DNA from: Woeseia sp034521225
GTDB lineage: Bacteria; Pseudomonadota; Gammaproteobacteria; Steroidobacterales; Woeseiaceae
Length of the DNA: 64,000 bases
Direction: 5' to 3'
NCBI GenBank assembly: GCA_034521225.1
Contig: JAXHMR010000002.1
Coordinates: 186,001 to 250,000 of the forward strand
A program made the translations under genes and the position numbers. Positions 42,951 through 51,646 of this stretch are shown piece by piece (within the stretch, counting starts at the first letter, position 1; each line of letters opens with the position of its first letter). The notes under the pieces were generated by a model. That model had not been told where the DNA came from, made no database searches, and worked only from the letters and a program-made list of their open reading frames with translations.

Positions 42951-44377
42951 CAACGTTCGCCTGTTCGTCCAATCAGGCTTTGAATATCTATGTCATCTTC
43001 CGAAAACTCCGCTTCCTCTTCGAACGAAACTCTTTCGACGTTAGCGCTGTCGAGGATCGGAGTCACCGGGGAAACAAATGTAATCGGTTGCGTGTCTACC
43101 GCGAACGAGAAACGACCTTTTCCGATTTCGATGACAGAGTCGCAAGACGATCGTTCCTGCTTACGTACGCGCCAATTAAGTCGCGCCATCGACTGTTCCA
43201 CCAGTTCTTGCAAAAAGTACGGCGCAGCCGATGCATTACCTTGGGGTTTCCGACTGGCGAAGTTCCGTTTGTTGTAAATACAACATGAGGACGGAGGAAG
43301 GGGAGTGGTCCCGATGACGCCAAAACAGGGCGCCGCTTCAACAGCAAAATGCCAGTTAGTGTTATCTTTTCGCTCTTGCCAACGAGAATTCTTAGAGTGT
43401 TTTTCACCTCAGGAATCACGAAAGCTGATGCGCCGGTCAACGAACGCATCCCGGCCAATACCAACTTGTCCGATGACCAGACATTTCATAGGGCAACATC
43501 CCTGGCGCGTCATAGAAGTATTCCACGCCAGCCGAGACAGTTTCGTCAACACACGTCGGCCTACTGGTCTGGAAAGCTCCGGTATTTCGCTTCTTTGGGT
43601 CATTAATCAGCCTATCTAACGACAGCTCGTCTTTGATATTTTTGATGTAGGATCTGGAGAAACAAAAGAGAAATGCATTCCATGTTCGACTACCCGACTC
43701 TTCTGCTCCGACGCCTGAATTCTGGTCAGAGAGTTTGAAACCTGAGCGCGACGGGGCAGCTCAGAAATTTCGTACCAATTCGAGAAATGGACATCGAGTT
43801 CTTCCTCTAATAGGTTTCGTGAAGTTGCACCGCTGTACCAATGCGGAAACAGCGATTCGTCACTGCGGGATGGAACGCGGAACATTGTCGATTTCTAGTC
43901 GATTCAAAATGTCACTGAGCCCTTGAACCCAATTGGTATTGCAGTCCACAGCTAGCTTGCGGCGAAGTGCTATGTAAGTGTCGTCAAATGACGAATTATC
44001 TATTCGAATCGGAATAACAAAGTCTTTCATCGCGCGACGACGCTCGACAGATACTGCAAGGTCTACTTCGTTAAGTACGTTGGCGCGAGCGAGAGAGCGT
44101 CTTCAAGAAAGGTGCAGGAACCAAAGAACTTGGCGCACTGGTTTCTGATCGTGTTCTCAATTTCGTCCCAAAAGGTCGCGCCGGCACGCAAATTCGCAAA
44201 GTCAACCCACGTATCGTATCCAGAGGCACGAAGTTTTGTTGAAAGCCATGTTGCAAAATCATTGTCATTCGGATTCGCATGACTTATGAACACCAGCTTT
44301 CTCTGGCTATCCGCAGCTCCAGCCGATTGATTGCTGCTACCGACTACCTCGTGTGGTGCATTCAGGTGTCGGCGCAT
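42947..44377 (-). CDS. TIR-APAZ effector subunit of SPARTA (frameshifted)
   Basis: NAD(P)ase partner of the short Argonaute. The TIR domain reads KLVFISHANPNDNDFATWL, YDTWVDFANLRAGATFWDE, with the likely catalytic Glu in FWDEIENTIR. It continues as ANVLNEVDLAVSVERRRAM and FVIPIRIDNSSFDDTYI. The APAZ domain follows, with its hallmark RRTFCKNWWNSRWRDL and ARLNWRVRKQERSS, ending SLIGRTGERW. The start ATG at 44377 is the best candidate (MRRHLN...). About five frame changes; repaired length is about 477 residues, typical. In characterised SPARTA systems, target recognition by pAgo triggers oligomerisation and NAD depletion that kills or arrests the cell. Confidence 0.87.
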
Positions 44378-44475
44378 TGTCTGTTTCGGGTAAAGCTGGA
44401 TACTCCCACGTCTTTCGCTCGGGATGCCGCATGTTCTGCGCCGCGTCCGCAAGTTCGGTGGAAAAGCTCCTCTTG

Positions 44476-44898
44476 TCACACAGAACGCGATCGGCCCGGT
44501 CCGGTACAACGGTTTCGTTCGATCCAGCCAATAATCTTCTCAAATTTTCTATTGAGGTCATTGAGATCGAGATCTTCACCCCTCAACCTGGAGAATGCCT
44601 TCTGTAGAGGTAGATTGCGTTCCACTGTTTCAAAAGTGAGAAGAACTGCTCCCTACCCAGTAGGTTCTCGTCAAAGCTGGGTGCGTACCTAACGTCAACT
44701 ACAACTGTCGGTCGGGACTGCGTGGGCACTGGTGGCGCCATCAGCTTCTCCAACATCCTGAGGAGCAATAGTTGATGAAAAGATAGTTCATCTGGACTCC
44801 TTTTCTTGAAGAAGTCCAGGTCCCGCAAACGACCATCCACAGAACTATAATGTCCTAAGATTCGCGTCAAAGTTTCGTGTCTTCTCCCTGGTACTCAT
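44476..44898 (-). CDS. Unrecognised small protein between deaminase and TIR-APAZ
   Basis: From an ATG at 44898 a roughly 140-residue protein can be assembled across two frame changes: MSTREKTRNFDANL, then ILGHYSSVDGRLRDLDFF, SPDELSFHQLLLLRMLEK, FDENLLGREQFFSLLKQ, then LQKAFSRLRGEDLDLNDLNR and FEKIIGWIERNR before a stop at 44476. It looks mostly helical and charged. I do not recognise a family. It is on the same strand as its neighbours, 32 bases after the deaminase stop and about 100 bases before TIR-APAZ, so it may belong to their operon. The frame joins are my inference. Confidence 0.5.
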
Positions 44899-44930
44899 AG
44901 TTACGGATCAATTATGTGTGAGTAATTTGG

Positions 44931-46510
44931 TTACCAATGTGACATAGCTTTGATTTCGCGAGGTGCCACGGACTCGCCCATCTTGGATCTGCTATACTGA
45001 AGTCCGCCGAAGGTCTTGTCTTTTAACTCTCTGGACTGCTGAAACGCTCGGCGGTACATGCGCGGTGCCACACCGGAAAACAGCGAACGGACGTGTTTGC
45101 CGCCCGCACTAGGCGCCTTCCAGTCAACCCATTTCACACATATTGCGTCACTGTGCAGCTTTAGCGCAGCACTTTTCGGATAAGGCTCAATATATTGAAC
45201 TTCGTCAACTCCAGCGGACACGATATGCGCACACCAAAGTGGCAAGGAAACATTTCTGACGAAGAGCCTGCTCCCATTGATCTTCTGCGATGCGCGAGCC
45301 GCCGAGAGTAGGGCGTCCATTTCGGCATGAACTGCCGACTCGAACTCAAGAAGAGCACCTACACGTCCTCCTTTTAGTAGATCCATGACCCGCTCCTTCT
45401 CCTCATCTTTCAGACCACGATCGACTCGAGTGCTTCCACTGTTTCCGCGACAATTTCGTTCTGTTCTCTCGTATTGCTACAGTACTTGCTATCGCGAAAC
45501 GCACATCGATAGTCTTTTTCGCGATGCCTGACGAGTTTTCGTGGAAGTTCTCCGTATACACCGCCGCCTGCCTCGGTACTTCGTTGTTTCCAGAAGCAAG
45601 CAAATTTCCACCTTCGTCGACCAACGAAGCACCAACCGTCAGTAAGCACGCACTTCGCAACTGCGCGCTATAGGCATGATGCATCGCGGTTTCATCAATC
45701 GTGGGGCGTACAACTTCGCTATGCAACAGTATCTTTAATCAGCGCTCAACTTTGGGAACAATTTTCCATTCCGGATTTGATTCAGATTGGCCACCCTCAT
45801 TTATCGTCCGAATTGGTGGGGTTATCGATGAGATCGGCCATATGAAATGCGTCAGCTTTTTGCCCATGCCTGGGACCAGCTTTCACATCTCGGGACATCA
45901 ATTCTTCGCAGTTGTCTGCTCCACCATCACTATGCTTGGCGGCCAGCAGTTCGGTTCTCACTTTCTCTTCACAAACAACGCCTATCAAAACAAAGGCATC
46001 TTGGTGTATTACATGTCGGAGCAATTGAACTTCATCTGGGTGCCGAATCGAATCGATATACGCCCTGGGCTGCCGTCTGGCATTACCGGGTCACTACCCG
46101 AAGCGTCTTGGCCGGTCTTCTTTCCTCTTGTCTCCCTAACTGCAAGTGCAAAGTGCCGCTGGGATTGTGGGAAGTCTTAGTCCTTCTTTCGCATCGAATC
46201 GCCAATGTCCTGGTACCATTTCACTAGCTCAATACCGGAAACGTCTCGGCTTGTCTATCGAACGCTCCTCGGCCCAATCATTCATAAAGGTCTTCGCTTT
46301 TACAATTTCCACATCGACTGATTCACCATTGATCTGCATGTCCTCTAGAGCGGATTTAGGCTGAGAAGCGATCTCGCTTGTGCCAGAACCGACATGACCC
46401 ACCACCGCAAATATCAATTCGTGTGCGGCGTCGGCAACAGCTTCCTGCTGTGAAGTCTTCTGGCGTTGGTTGACGGTCTCAATCTTCGCAACTTTCGGTT
46501 TTGTAGCCAT
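44931..46510 (-). CDS. Anti-phage dCTP deaminase (P-loop + deaminase; frameshifted)
   Basis: Two-part protein as in AvcD-type defence deaminases. The N-terminal P-loop reads ELIFAVVGHVGSGTSEIA (Walker A GHVGSGTS), and a nucleotide-kinase-like segment follows (VYQDAFVLIGVVCEEKVR, NCEELMSRDVKAG). The C-terminal deaminase has RSACL..VGASLVDEGGN, the zinc motif HAEMDALLSAAR and PCHFC (the latter split by two small compensating indels near 45255), then HIVSAGVDEVQYIEPYPKSA. About seven frame changes; repaired length is about 526 residues. Such enzymes deaminate dCTP during phage infection to deplete the nucleotide pool. It may share a transcript with the downstream SPARTA genes. Confidence 0.86.
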
Positions 46511-46618
46511 CTACGTGACACCCGTAAATTTGTTTGAATCCGAGCTCATAGTTCAAGTGATGTCTGTGTGTAACTCGATTTGCTTCGTGACTCCAGGCCA
46601 CTCCGATCCGTGGCGAAC

Positions 46619-46923
46619 TCAGGCGGCAGGAACAGGGCCGAGCGCGTTTGATTCGCTCGCGTTCGCGGGGTGAGTGCATCGCCTCCCACAGATCACTGCG
46701 CTTCTGCGCGTTGAGCCAGAAGTTCGGACTATTGCCGAACACCCGGGCAAGAATGAGGGCCGTCGCGGCGGTCACTTTGCGCCGGTCGTTGCACAGCTCA
46801 TTGACGTGCTGGCGCTGTACGCCCATGGCTTCGGCCAGGGCACCCTGCGTGAGCGCCGGGTTCCATGAATTCTTCGGTCAGAATTTCGCCGACGCTCGCC
46901 GGCTTACGCTTGGTCATCAACAT
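46619..46923 (-). CDS. higA: HigA-type antitoxin (XRE; frameshifted)
   Basis: Antitoxin of a HigBA module. It starts MLMTKRKPASVGEILTEEF, then GALAEAMGVQRQHVNELCN (helix-turn-helix) and TAATALILARVFGNSPNFWL with NAQKRSDLWEAM. Single-base shifts near 46858 and 46640 interrupt it; the repaired C terminus is RARPVPAA. Length is about 101 residues, normal. It binds its own operator and neutralises the toxin encoded just upstream; the gap to higB is nine bases. Confidence 0.85.
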
Positions 46924-46932
46924 GGGCTTTCC

Positions 46933-47227
46933 TCACCGATAGCTGTGGTTATCCAAATAGAGATCCAACGCTTCGCCCCGGCCGCCATCCCATTGGAAGA
47001 CGAGCCGCCATTGCTTGCTGACGCGGATCGAATGGAATTTCGCCAGTTTGCCGCGCAACTTTTCGAAGTGGTTGCTCGGTGGCATTCTCAAGTCTGCGTC
47101 GGTTGTTGCGTCAATTGATCATCTGGATCTTGCGGAACAAGCGGCTTCAAGTGGCGGGAATCCTCTTCGATCGGACGTCGTTGACAAAGAACTCGCGCAA
47201 CCAATCATCCCGAAAGCTCAAGATCAT
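46933..47227 (-). CDS. higB: HigB-type RelE-family mRNA interferase toxin (frameshifted)
   Basis: Toxin partner of HigA. The N terminus at 47227 reads MILSFRDDWLREFFVNDVRS, and the C-terminal part reads PPSNHFEKLRGKLAKFHSIR and SKQWRLVFQWDGGRGEALDL, ending LDNHSYR. One indel near 47125 splits the gene. Length is about 98 residues. The family cleaves ribosome-bound mRNA. The toxin-first order is characteristic of HigBA rather than classic RelBE. Confidence 0.83.
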
Positions 47228-47247
47228 TCCGCTGATCCAGCTGAGTT

Positions 47248-47270
47248 AATGTACCACTCTAAGGTACATT
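47248..47270. promoter_or_regulatory. Palindromic operator upstream of higBA
   Basis: AATGTACC and its perfect complement GGTACATT are separated by seven bases, 21 bases upstream of the higB start. This is where HigA-type repressors normally bind for autoregulation. Binding is inferred from position and symmetry. Confidence 0.65.
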
Positions 47271-47409
47271 TAGTGACCATTGTTGTCAATGCGCAAACGT
47301 AGCGCCGAGGCGGAAATTCGCGGATCTCGGCGGCGTTTAACGGCAGAAAGGAAGAGGGCGGGCCATCTAACTTGCTGATTTAAAAGAAAACCATTCGTGA
47401 CCTATCCGC

Positions 47410-47458
47410 CTACGACAACCAGGCGGTCAGAGGGGCTCGGAATCTCTCCGGGCGCGCC
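47410..47458. other. attR of the genomic island (degenerate tRNA-Arg 3' copy)
   Basis: This stretch repeats the anticodon-to-acceptor part of tRNA-Arg (CTACGA...CCAGGCGGTC...AATCTCTCCGGGCGCGCC) with a few inserted or changed bases, and lacks the 5' half of a tRNA. Together with 27039-27083 it delimits an insertion of about 20.4 kb. Confidence 0.82.
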
Positions 47459-47499
47459 GTGTGATTAAGGTGTTAACCGGTACGCATGGTTTACGCCTT

Positions 47500-47954
47500 T
47501 GCTTTCCGGACACATGGTTAACACTTTGTCCGGCATGAACGGATTCGGGCCGGGTTCCAGCCCGGCCCCTTTCATTATCGAAGTATCCCAGATCGTAGTC
47601 CATGAAGCTCACGAGCCAGATCTGATCCTCGACCTCTGTAACGCCCACGGTTTGGCCGGCGAACGCGGTCGAGAGGTTAATTTTGCGTCGACCGATGCAG
47701 ATGCGTCCGCAGCCGGTGACGCGGATGGCGCGATCGTGGAACGGGTAGTCTGGCGGCCTTGGTGGCTCGTAAACTCGAGCTGAAGGTGTATACAGGTCGC
47801 CCGGGTAGGCGCCGTCGAGCGCCTGGTGCGGTCGCTCGTTGTAGCGATTGAAGATCTGGTAGCCGGTAACGCGGCTAATGCCAAATTCGCGGCGCAACGG
47901 CGCCATCTTCTCGCCCTCGAGGAGCCTGGCTATGAAGCGAAGTCTCTCATCCAT
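47500..47954 (-). pseudogene. Internally deleted IS481-family transposase
   Basis: The first 30 or so residues (MDERLRFIARLLEGEKMAPL, helix-turn-helix REFGISRVTGYQIFNRY) join directly to the end of the integrase core (NERPHQALDGAYPGDLYTPS). They continue to the C-terminal RKINLSTAFAGQTVGVTEV and, after a shift, NPFMPDKVLTMCPE. The central catalytic part with two Asp is deleted, leaving about 150 of some 380 residues. Short GGTTAACAC-type words near the 3' side may be remnants of the insertion-sequence end. It cannot transpose on its own. Confidence 0.8.
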
Positions 47955-47957
47955 CGG

Positions 47958-48117
47958 TTTACCCGGTCCCACTCCAGCCGCAGGATTTCCCGCATCCTGC
48001 AGCCGGTCGCCAGCGCAAATCGCACCACCGGTGCGAGGTGCGCGGGCAGTGCCTCCAGCAGTCGATCCGCTTCCTCGGCCTTGAGAAAGCGAACGCGACG
48101 TTTGGGACCTTTAAGTC
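47958..48117 (-). pseudogene. Fragment of a second tRNA-Arg integrase
   Basis: About 150 bases closely match the catalytic part of the island integrase (27555-27706): RVRFLKAEEADRLLE, HLAPVVRFALATGCRMREIL. Scattered differences show it is a diverged second copy, not an assembly echo. The IS481 remnant abuts it right after EWDRV, so the insertion sequence probably interrupted this gene. It marks an older island once adjacent to the present one. Confidence 0.85.
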
Positions 48118-48364
48118 AAGCCGATTATGAGGGTGGATACTCCGGTGCTGAATCGTGGAATACCACGATGGCGGTCGACGTCGGGTTGGCGCACGCTACA
48201 TTCTGCACAATCCAGAGGTCAGTCGCATGTGCAGGGATATATATTCATTCGCAACGTGCTGCTGTTGCTGACGTCTACGACGGTGTTCCTGACCGTAACA
48301 CGAACACCCCACGACCTGCCCGGCTCAGAATTTTTTCGCCTTGTTTGTCATGAGGACAACTCCA

Positions 48365-48979
48365 ATGAATGTGTCATTTCTGAATTCGCAATACTCCCTG
48401 CGGCTATTGTGTCTGTCGGCTTTGTTCGTCGGCGCTACGCTGCTTTCCGGCTGTGCCGCTATGCAACCGGATATCCGTACCGACTACGACCGGTCCGCTG
48501 ACTTCTCGGCCTACGAGACCTACGGCTTTCCCGACGAGCTGGGAACAGATCGCGCCGGCTATTCGACCCTGATCACGACCTATTTCAGGCAGGCCGTCGA
48601 TAACGAAATGCAGAGCCGGGGCTACCGCTATACTGAGGCTGACCCGGACTTGCTGGTCAACTTTTTCGCCAACGCACGGCACGTGACCACTGTTCGTTCA
48701 AGACCGCGCATGTGGGTCAGCTACGGCTACTTCGGCTACCGCTACGGGATGTACAGTGCGTGGCCGCTATACGCTGAAAATGTGGACACCGCTCACTACA
48801 GAATCGGCACCGCCAATATCGATATCGTCGATGCCGATCGCGGCCAGCTCATCTGGGAAGGCGTGGCCGAGGGCCGGCTGACGCGCAGTGTCATGGAGAA
48901 TCCCCGGCCGGCCATCGCGTCGGTCGTGGCCGAGCTGTTCAGCCGCTATCCCGGCAGGGCGCGGGGGCAGGTGGACTGA
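48365..48979 (+). CDS. DUF4136 family lipoprotein
   Basis: A 204-residue envelope lipoprotein. The signal peptide ends in lipobox LSGC. The mature part has DYDRSADFSAYETYGFP, the usual DUF4136 start, and ends with AELFSRYPGRA. The chosen Met at 48365 begins the signal peptide; an in-frame Met at 48341 is possible. Function is unknown; relatives are often near other envelope stress genes. It is the first intact gene to the right of the island. Confidence 0.82.
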   Translation: MNVSFLNSQYSLRLLCLSALFVGATLLSGCAAMQPDIRTDYDRSADFSAYETYGFPDELGTDRAGYSTLITTYFRQAVDNEMQSRGYRYTEADPDLLVNFFANARHVTTVRSRPRMWVSYGYFGYRYGMYSAWPLYAENVDTAHYRIGTANIDIVDADRGQLIWEGVAEGRLTRSVMENPRPAIASVVAELFSRYPGRARGQVD

Positions 48980-49069
48980 ATGCGGCGGCGTGCACGGCCG
49001 CGTCGTCAGGATACCCGCCCGCGCCGATGCTCTGTAACGCGGTTGCGAGATGCCGATCGGATTGGGTGT

Positions 49070-49633
49070 CTACGGCGCTGTTGACGTTACGGCTCTCGAT
49101 CCTGTGGCAACCGGCAGATCGGCCAGGTTCAGTGAGTAAATTACCTGGTGGGCATCTTCCGGATCTGTCGATGCTTTCATGCCGAGATCCCGCGCCAGCA
49201 TACCCATGTGCGCGTTGTCCGCCAGGTCGATCGAGTAGAGTTTCCTGACGCCGTGCTGCCGCGCGTGCTGGATCAGCGTTCTCGCCAGCCGGGTTCCAAG
49301 CCCCTGGTGTTGCCATTCGTCTGCCACCGTAATGGCGATCTCCCGGGCGCTACCTTCTGCATTCGGTGCATAGCGGCTGACGCCAATTATTCTCGGTCTA
49401 CTGTCTTCTTCGACCGTCGCCACGAACGCCATCGAGCGATGGCCGTCGACGTCACAGAATCGCCGGACTTCTTCCGGCGTCAGTTCCCGGACGGCTCCGA
49501 GGAATCGGTAGTGCTTCGACTCAGGTGACAGTCGCCGCACAAAGTCCTGCTCCCTGTCCGCGTCGGCGTGGCACATCGGGCGGATCGTAACCGTACGACC
49601 GGCGATCTCGAGCTGGTGGCTTTCGTCTTTCAT
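49070..49633 (-). CDS. GNAT family N-acetyltransferase
   Basis: A 187-residue acetyl-CoA-dependent N-acyltransferase. The acetyl-CoA binding motif A is EIAITVADEWQHQGLGTRLA (Q-x-x-G-x-G/A type), and the N-terminal strand is VTIRPMCHADADREQDFVRR. It resembles the acetyltransferase domain attached to acyl-CoA synthetases in Pat-type protein acetyltransferases, but here it stands alone. The substrate is unknown. It is convergent with the DUF4136 lipoprotein. Confidence 0.82.
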   Translation of the reverse strand: MKDESHQLEIAGRTVTIRPMCHADADREQDFVRRLSPESKHYRFLGAVRELTPEEVRRFCDVDGHRSMAFVATVEEDSRPRIIGVSRYAPNAEGSAREIAITVADEWQHQGLGTRLARTLIQHARQHGVRKLYSIDLADNAHMGMLARDLGMKASTDPEDAHQVIYSLNLADLPVATGSRAVTSTAP

Positions 49634-49694
49634 GCCCGTACTCCTCGGTTTGTCTTAGCCTGTTTTTGTCGGCGTGACTGGTCCGGCCGCTGGT

Positions 49695-50261
49695 CTACCC
49701 CGCCAGATGGTGCTTACCGATCGGTTGGACGCTGGATGCCTGCGGGCCGCGCTCACCCGGTTCCTCGCTGAATCGGACTTCGTCACCAACTTTCAAAACT
49801 TCAAATTTCCCGCCGACGATGCTGTTGCGATGAAAGTAGATTTCCCGGCCCTCGGGCGTCTTGATCCGTCCGTGGTGAGCGTCCGGATTGATCACCGAAA
49901 TCGTGCCGTGCGGCGGCACCTCGTGCGTCTTGACGTCACCCCGCCGCTTGCGGACGGTGTCCTGCACCTGGCGTCGCGCCGCGCTGAAGGCATCGCGTAT
50001 CGCGACGTAGACATCTTCGTGCGCGTGGTGTTCGGAAGGGCCGCGATTGACGACGATCTCGCTGCCGGGCAGGCGTACGTCTACCGATACCCGAAAGAGG
50101 CGGCCGTGCCTGTGATGCTTGTGCGGTGCCTCGACCGTGACCCGGCAACTTACGATATCGGCCGCGAAGCGTTCAAGCTTTTCGGCACGCCGGCGAATTT
50201 GCGCCTCCATCGCAGGAGAAGGCTCGATATTGCGAAACGTGATCTCAAGAGGGAGCTGCAT
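49695..50261 (-). CDS. Ribosome hibernation factor (HPF/RaiA) fused to a cold-shock domain
   Basis: 188 residues from the ATG at 50261 (MQLPLEITFRNIEPSPAMEA). The first 105 or so residues are the ribosome-associated HPF/YfiA fold, with FRVSVDVRLPGSEIVVNRGP and AIRDAFSAARRQVQD. The last 65 or so form a cold-shock OB fold (HGTISVINPDAHHGRI, REIYFHRNSI, GDEVRFSEE). The fusion should couple ribosome binding to single-stranded nucleic-acid binding. The open frame runs upstream to 50537, but that portion looks non-coding. Neighbouring small stress-type genes suggest a stationary-phase or stress role. Confidence 0.88.
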   Translation of the reverse strand: MQLPLEITFRNIEPSPAMEAQIRRRAEKLERFAADIVSCRVTVEAPHKHHRHGRLFRVSVDVRLPGSEIVVNRGPSEHHAHEDVYVAIRDAFSAARRQVQDTVRKRRGDVKTHEVPPHGTISVINPDAHHGRIKTPEGREIYFHRNSIVGGKFEVLKVGDEVRFSEEPGERGPQASSVQPIGKHHLAG

Positions 50262-50522
50262 GCTGCGTTTCCTTGGGACGCTCGTGTTTTCGAACGGCGG
50301 CGACAGCTCAATGGCAGCGGCCGCCCATACGAAATGTAGCGCCTGATGGTACGGCCGGCGATACGAACAACTACGTAGTGACGGCAGCAGCAGCTTGTCC
50401 GCCATTGGGCGGTGATCCGCGTATACGCGCTGTCCCTTATATGGTTGTAACAAAGCCGGGCGGATAATTGCGCCGACGCGGCTATAGCGCCGCAGTCCAA
50501 CAACGACAGAGGAGTAGCGGGA

Positions 50523-50969
50523 ATGGTGACGAGACACGAAGTGAGCGAAATCCAGCGCGCAGAGATGATTTCAGAGGCGGCGTACTTCCTGGCAAAGCAT
50601 CGCGGCTTCAGCGGTGGCGATCCGGTCAACGACTGGCTGCAAGCTGAGGCCCAGGTGGATACCCGGCTCGGTGAGTCCAGGCGCATCCACGACCGGCTTG
50701 AGGAGCAGTTGGCGATCATCAATGGGAGGTTGAAAACCGCGCGGGGGAAGGTCACGAAATTGAAGGCCGATGTCCGTCAGGAATGGGAGCGGGACATTCG
50801 GAAGCTCGCGCAATTGGGCGACGGATTCCAGGAGAAACTCGTCGAACTGCGGGAGCAGGGTGCCAACGCCAGTGAGAAAACACGGCAACAACTGGAGAAC
50901 GCATGGGATGAGGCTGGCGACTTGCTGCATCGCCTGGAGAGCCGGGTGAAAAAGCACGGCGGCGACTAG
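50523..50969 (+). CDS. DUF2934 domain protein with coiled coil
   Basis: 148 residues. Residues about 10-45 (IQRAEMISEAAYFLAKHRGF, PVNDWLQAEAQVD) match the DUF2934 motif found in many stress-related proteins. The rest is a charged helical coiled coil rich in Lys, Glu and Arg (LEEQLAIINGRLKTARGKV). A GAGGAG ribosome site precedes the ATG. Function is unknown. It is divergent from the HPF/cold-shock gene. Confidence 0.75.
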   Translation: MVTRHEVSEIQRAEMISEAAYFLAKHRGFSGGDPVNDWLQAEAQVDTRLGESRRIHDRLEEQLAIINGRLKTARGKVTKLKADVRQEWERDIRKLAQLGDGFQEKLVELREQGANASEKTRQQLENAWDEAGDLLHRLESRVKKHGGD

Positions 50970-51005
50970 CGGGCTCTGCGCCGGCGGCCTACCCGCGGTC
51001 GAGCC

Positions 51006-51569
51006 GTGGCGGAACTGGTGGCAGCCCTTCGGATCCTGCTTCTTGCGGGCGGACCGGACCGGCGCGGCCGCCGATCGGACACCCGGCATTTTCTTGCGTA
51101 CCAGGTCGCATCGCTCACGATCCTGTATGTACTGCCCGAGAGCACAACGGGGTGGACCACGGAACAGAAGGAAAACTACAGTCTTGGCAGGTGGTGGGAC
51201 AACGTCCGGCATCGGGAGTGGGATAGCGATGATTTCTTCATCAACTACGTCACCCATCCTTATTGGGGCGCAGCCTACTTCGTTCGTTCCCGGGAACGCG
51301 GCTACTGAGACCTGGATTCGTTCTGGTACGCGGCAGCACTGTCCGCGTCGTTCGAATTTGGCGCGGAAAGCCTGTTCGAGGCACCGTCTATTCAGGATCT
51401 CATCGTGGCTCCGGTTGGGGGTTGGTTGCTCGGCCGCTTTTTCATGAGCGTGCGGCAAGACATTACGGGAGGTCGTGACGACCCGAGTGAGCTACCGTTC
51501 CGACACAAATTCTTTATTGCCCTGACGGATCCGCTGGGTGCCATCAACAACACCGTGGATCGGGACTGA
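51006..51569 (+). CDS. DUF3943-like protein (frameshifted)
   Basis: The first frame gives WDSDDFFINYVTHPYWGAAYF, and after a shift near 51308 the second gives FWYAAALSASFEFGAESLFE, PSIQDLIVAPVGGWLLG. Both are characteristic of the DUF3943 family of predicted envelope-associated proteins. The N terminus is uncertain: a GTG at 51006 opens the frame, but the family usually has a signal peptide and more sequence upstream, so an additional indel before 51090 is likely. Repaired length is about 188 residues. Confidence 0.6.
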
Positions 51570-51646
51570 GGGGCGTCACGGGATAGGCTGGCCTGGGCAA
51601 ATTCAGCGACAGGGAAGCGTCGTCCACGTATGGCTCGCGGCAAGCC

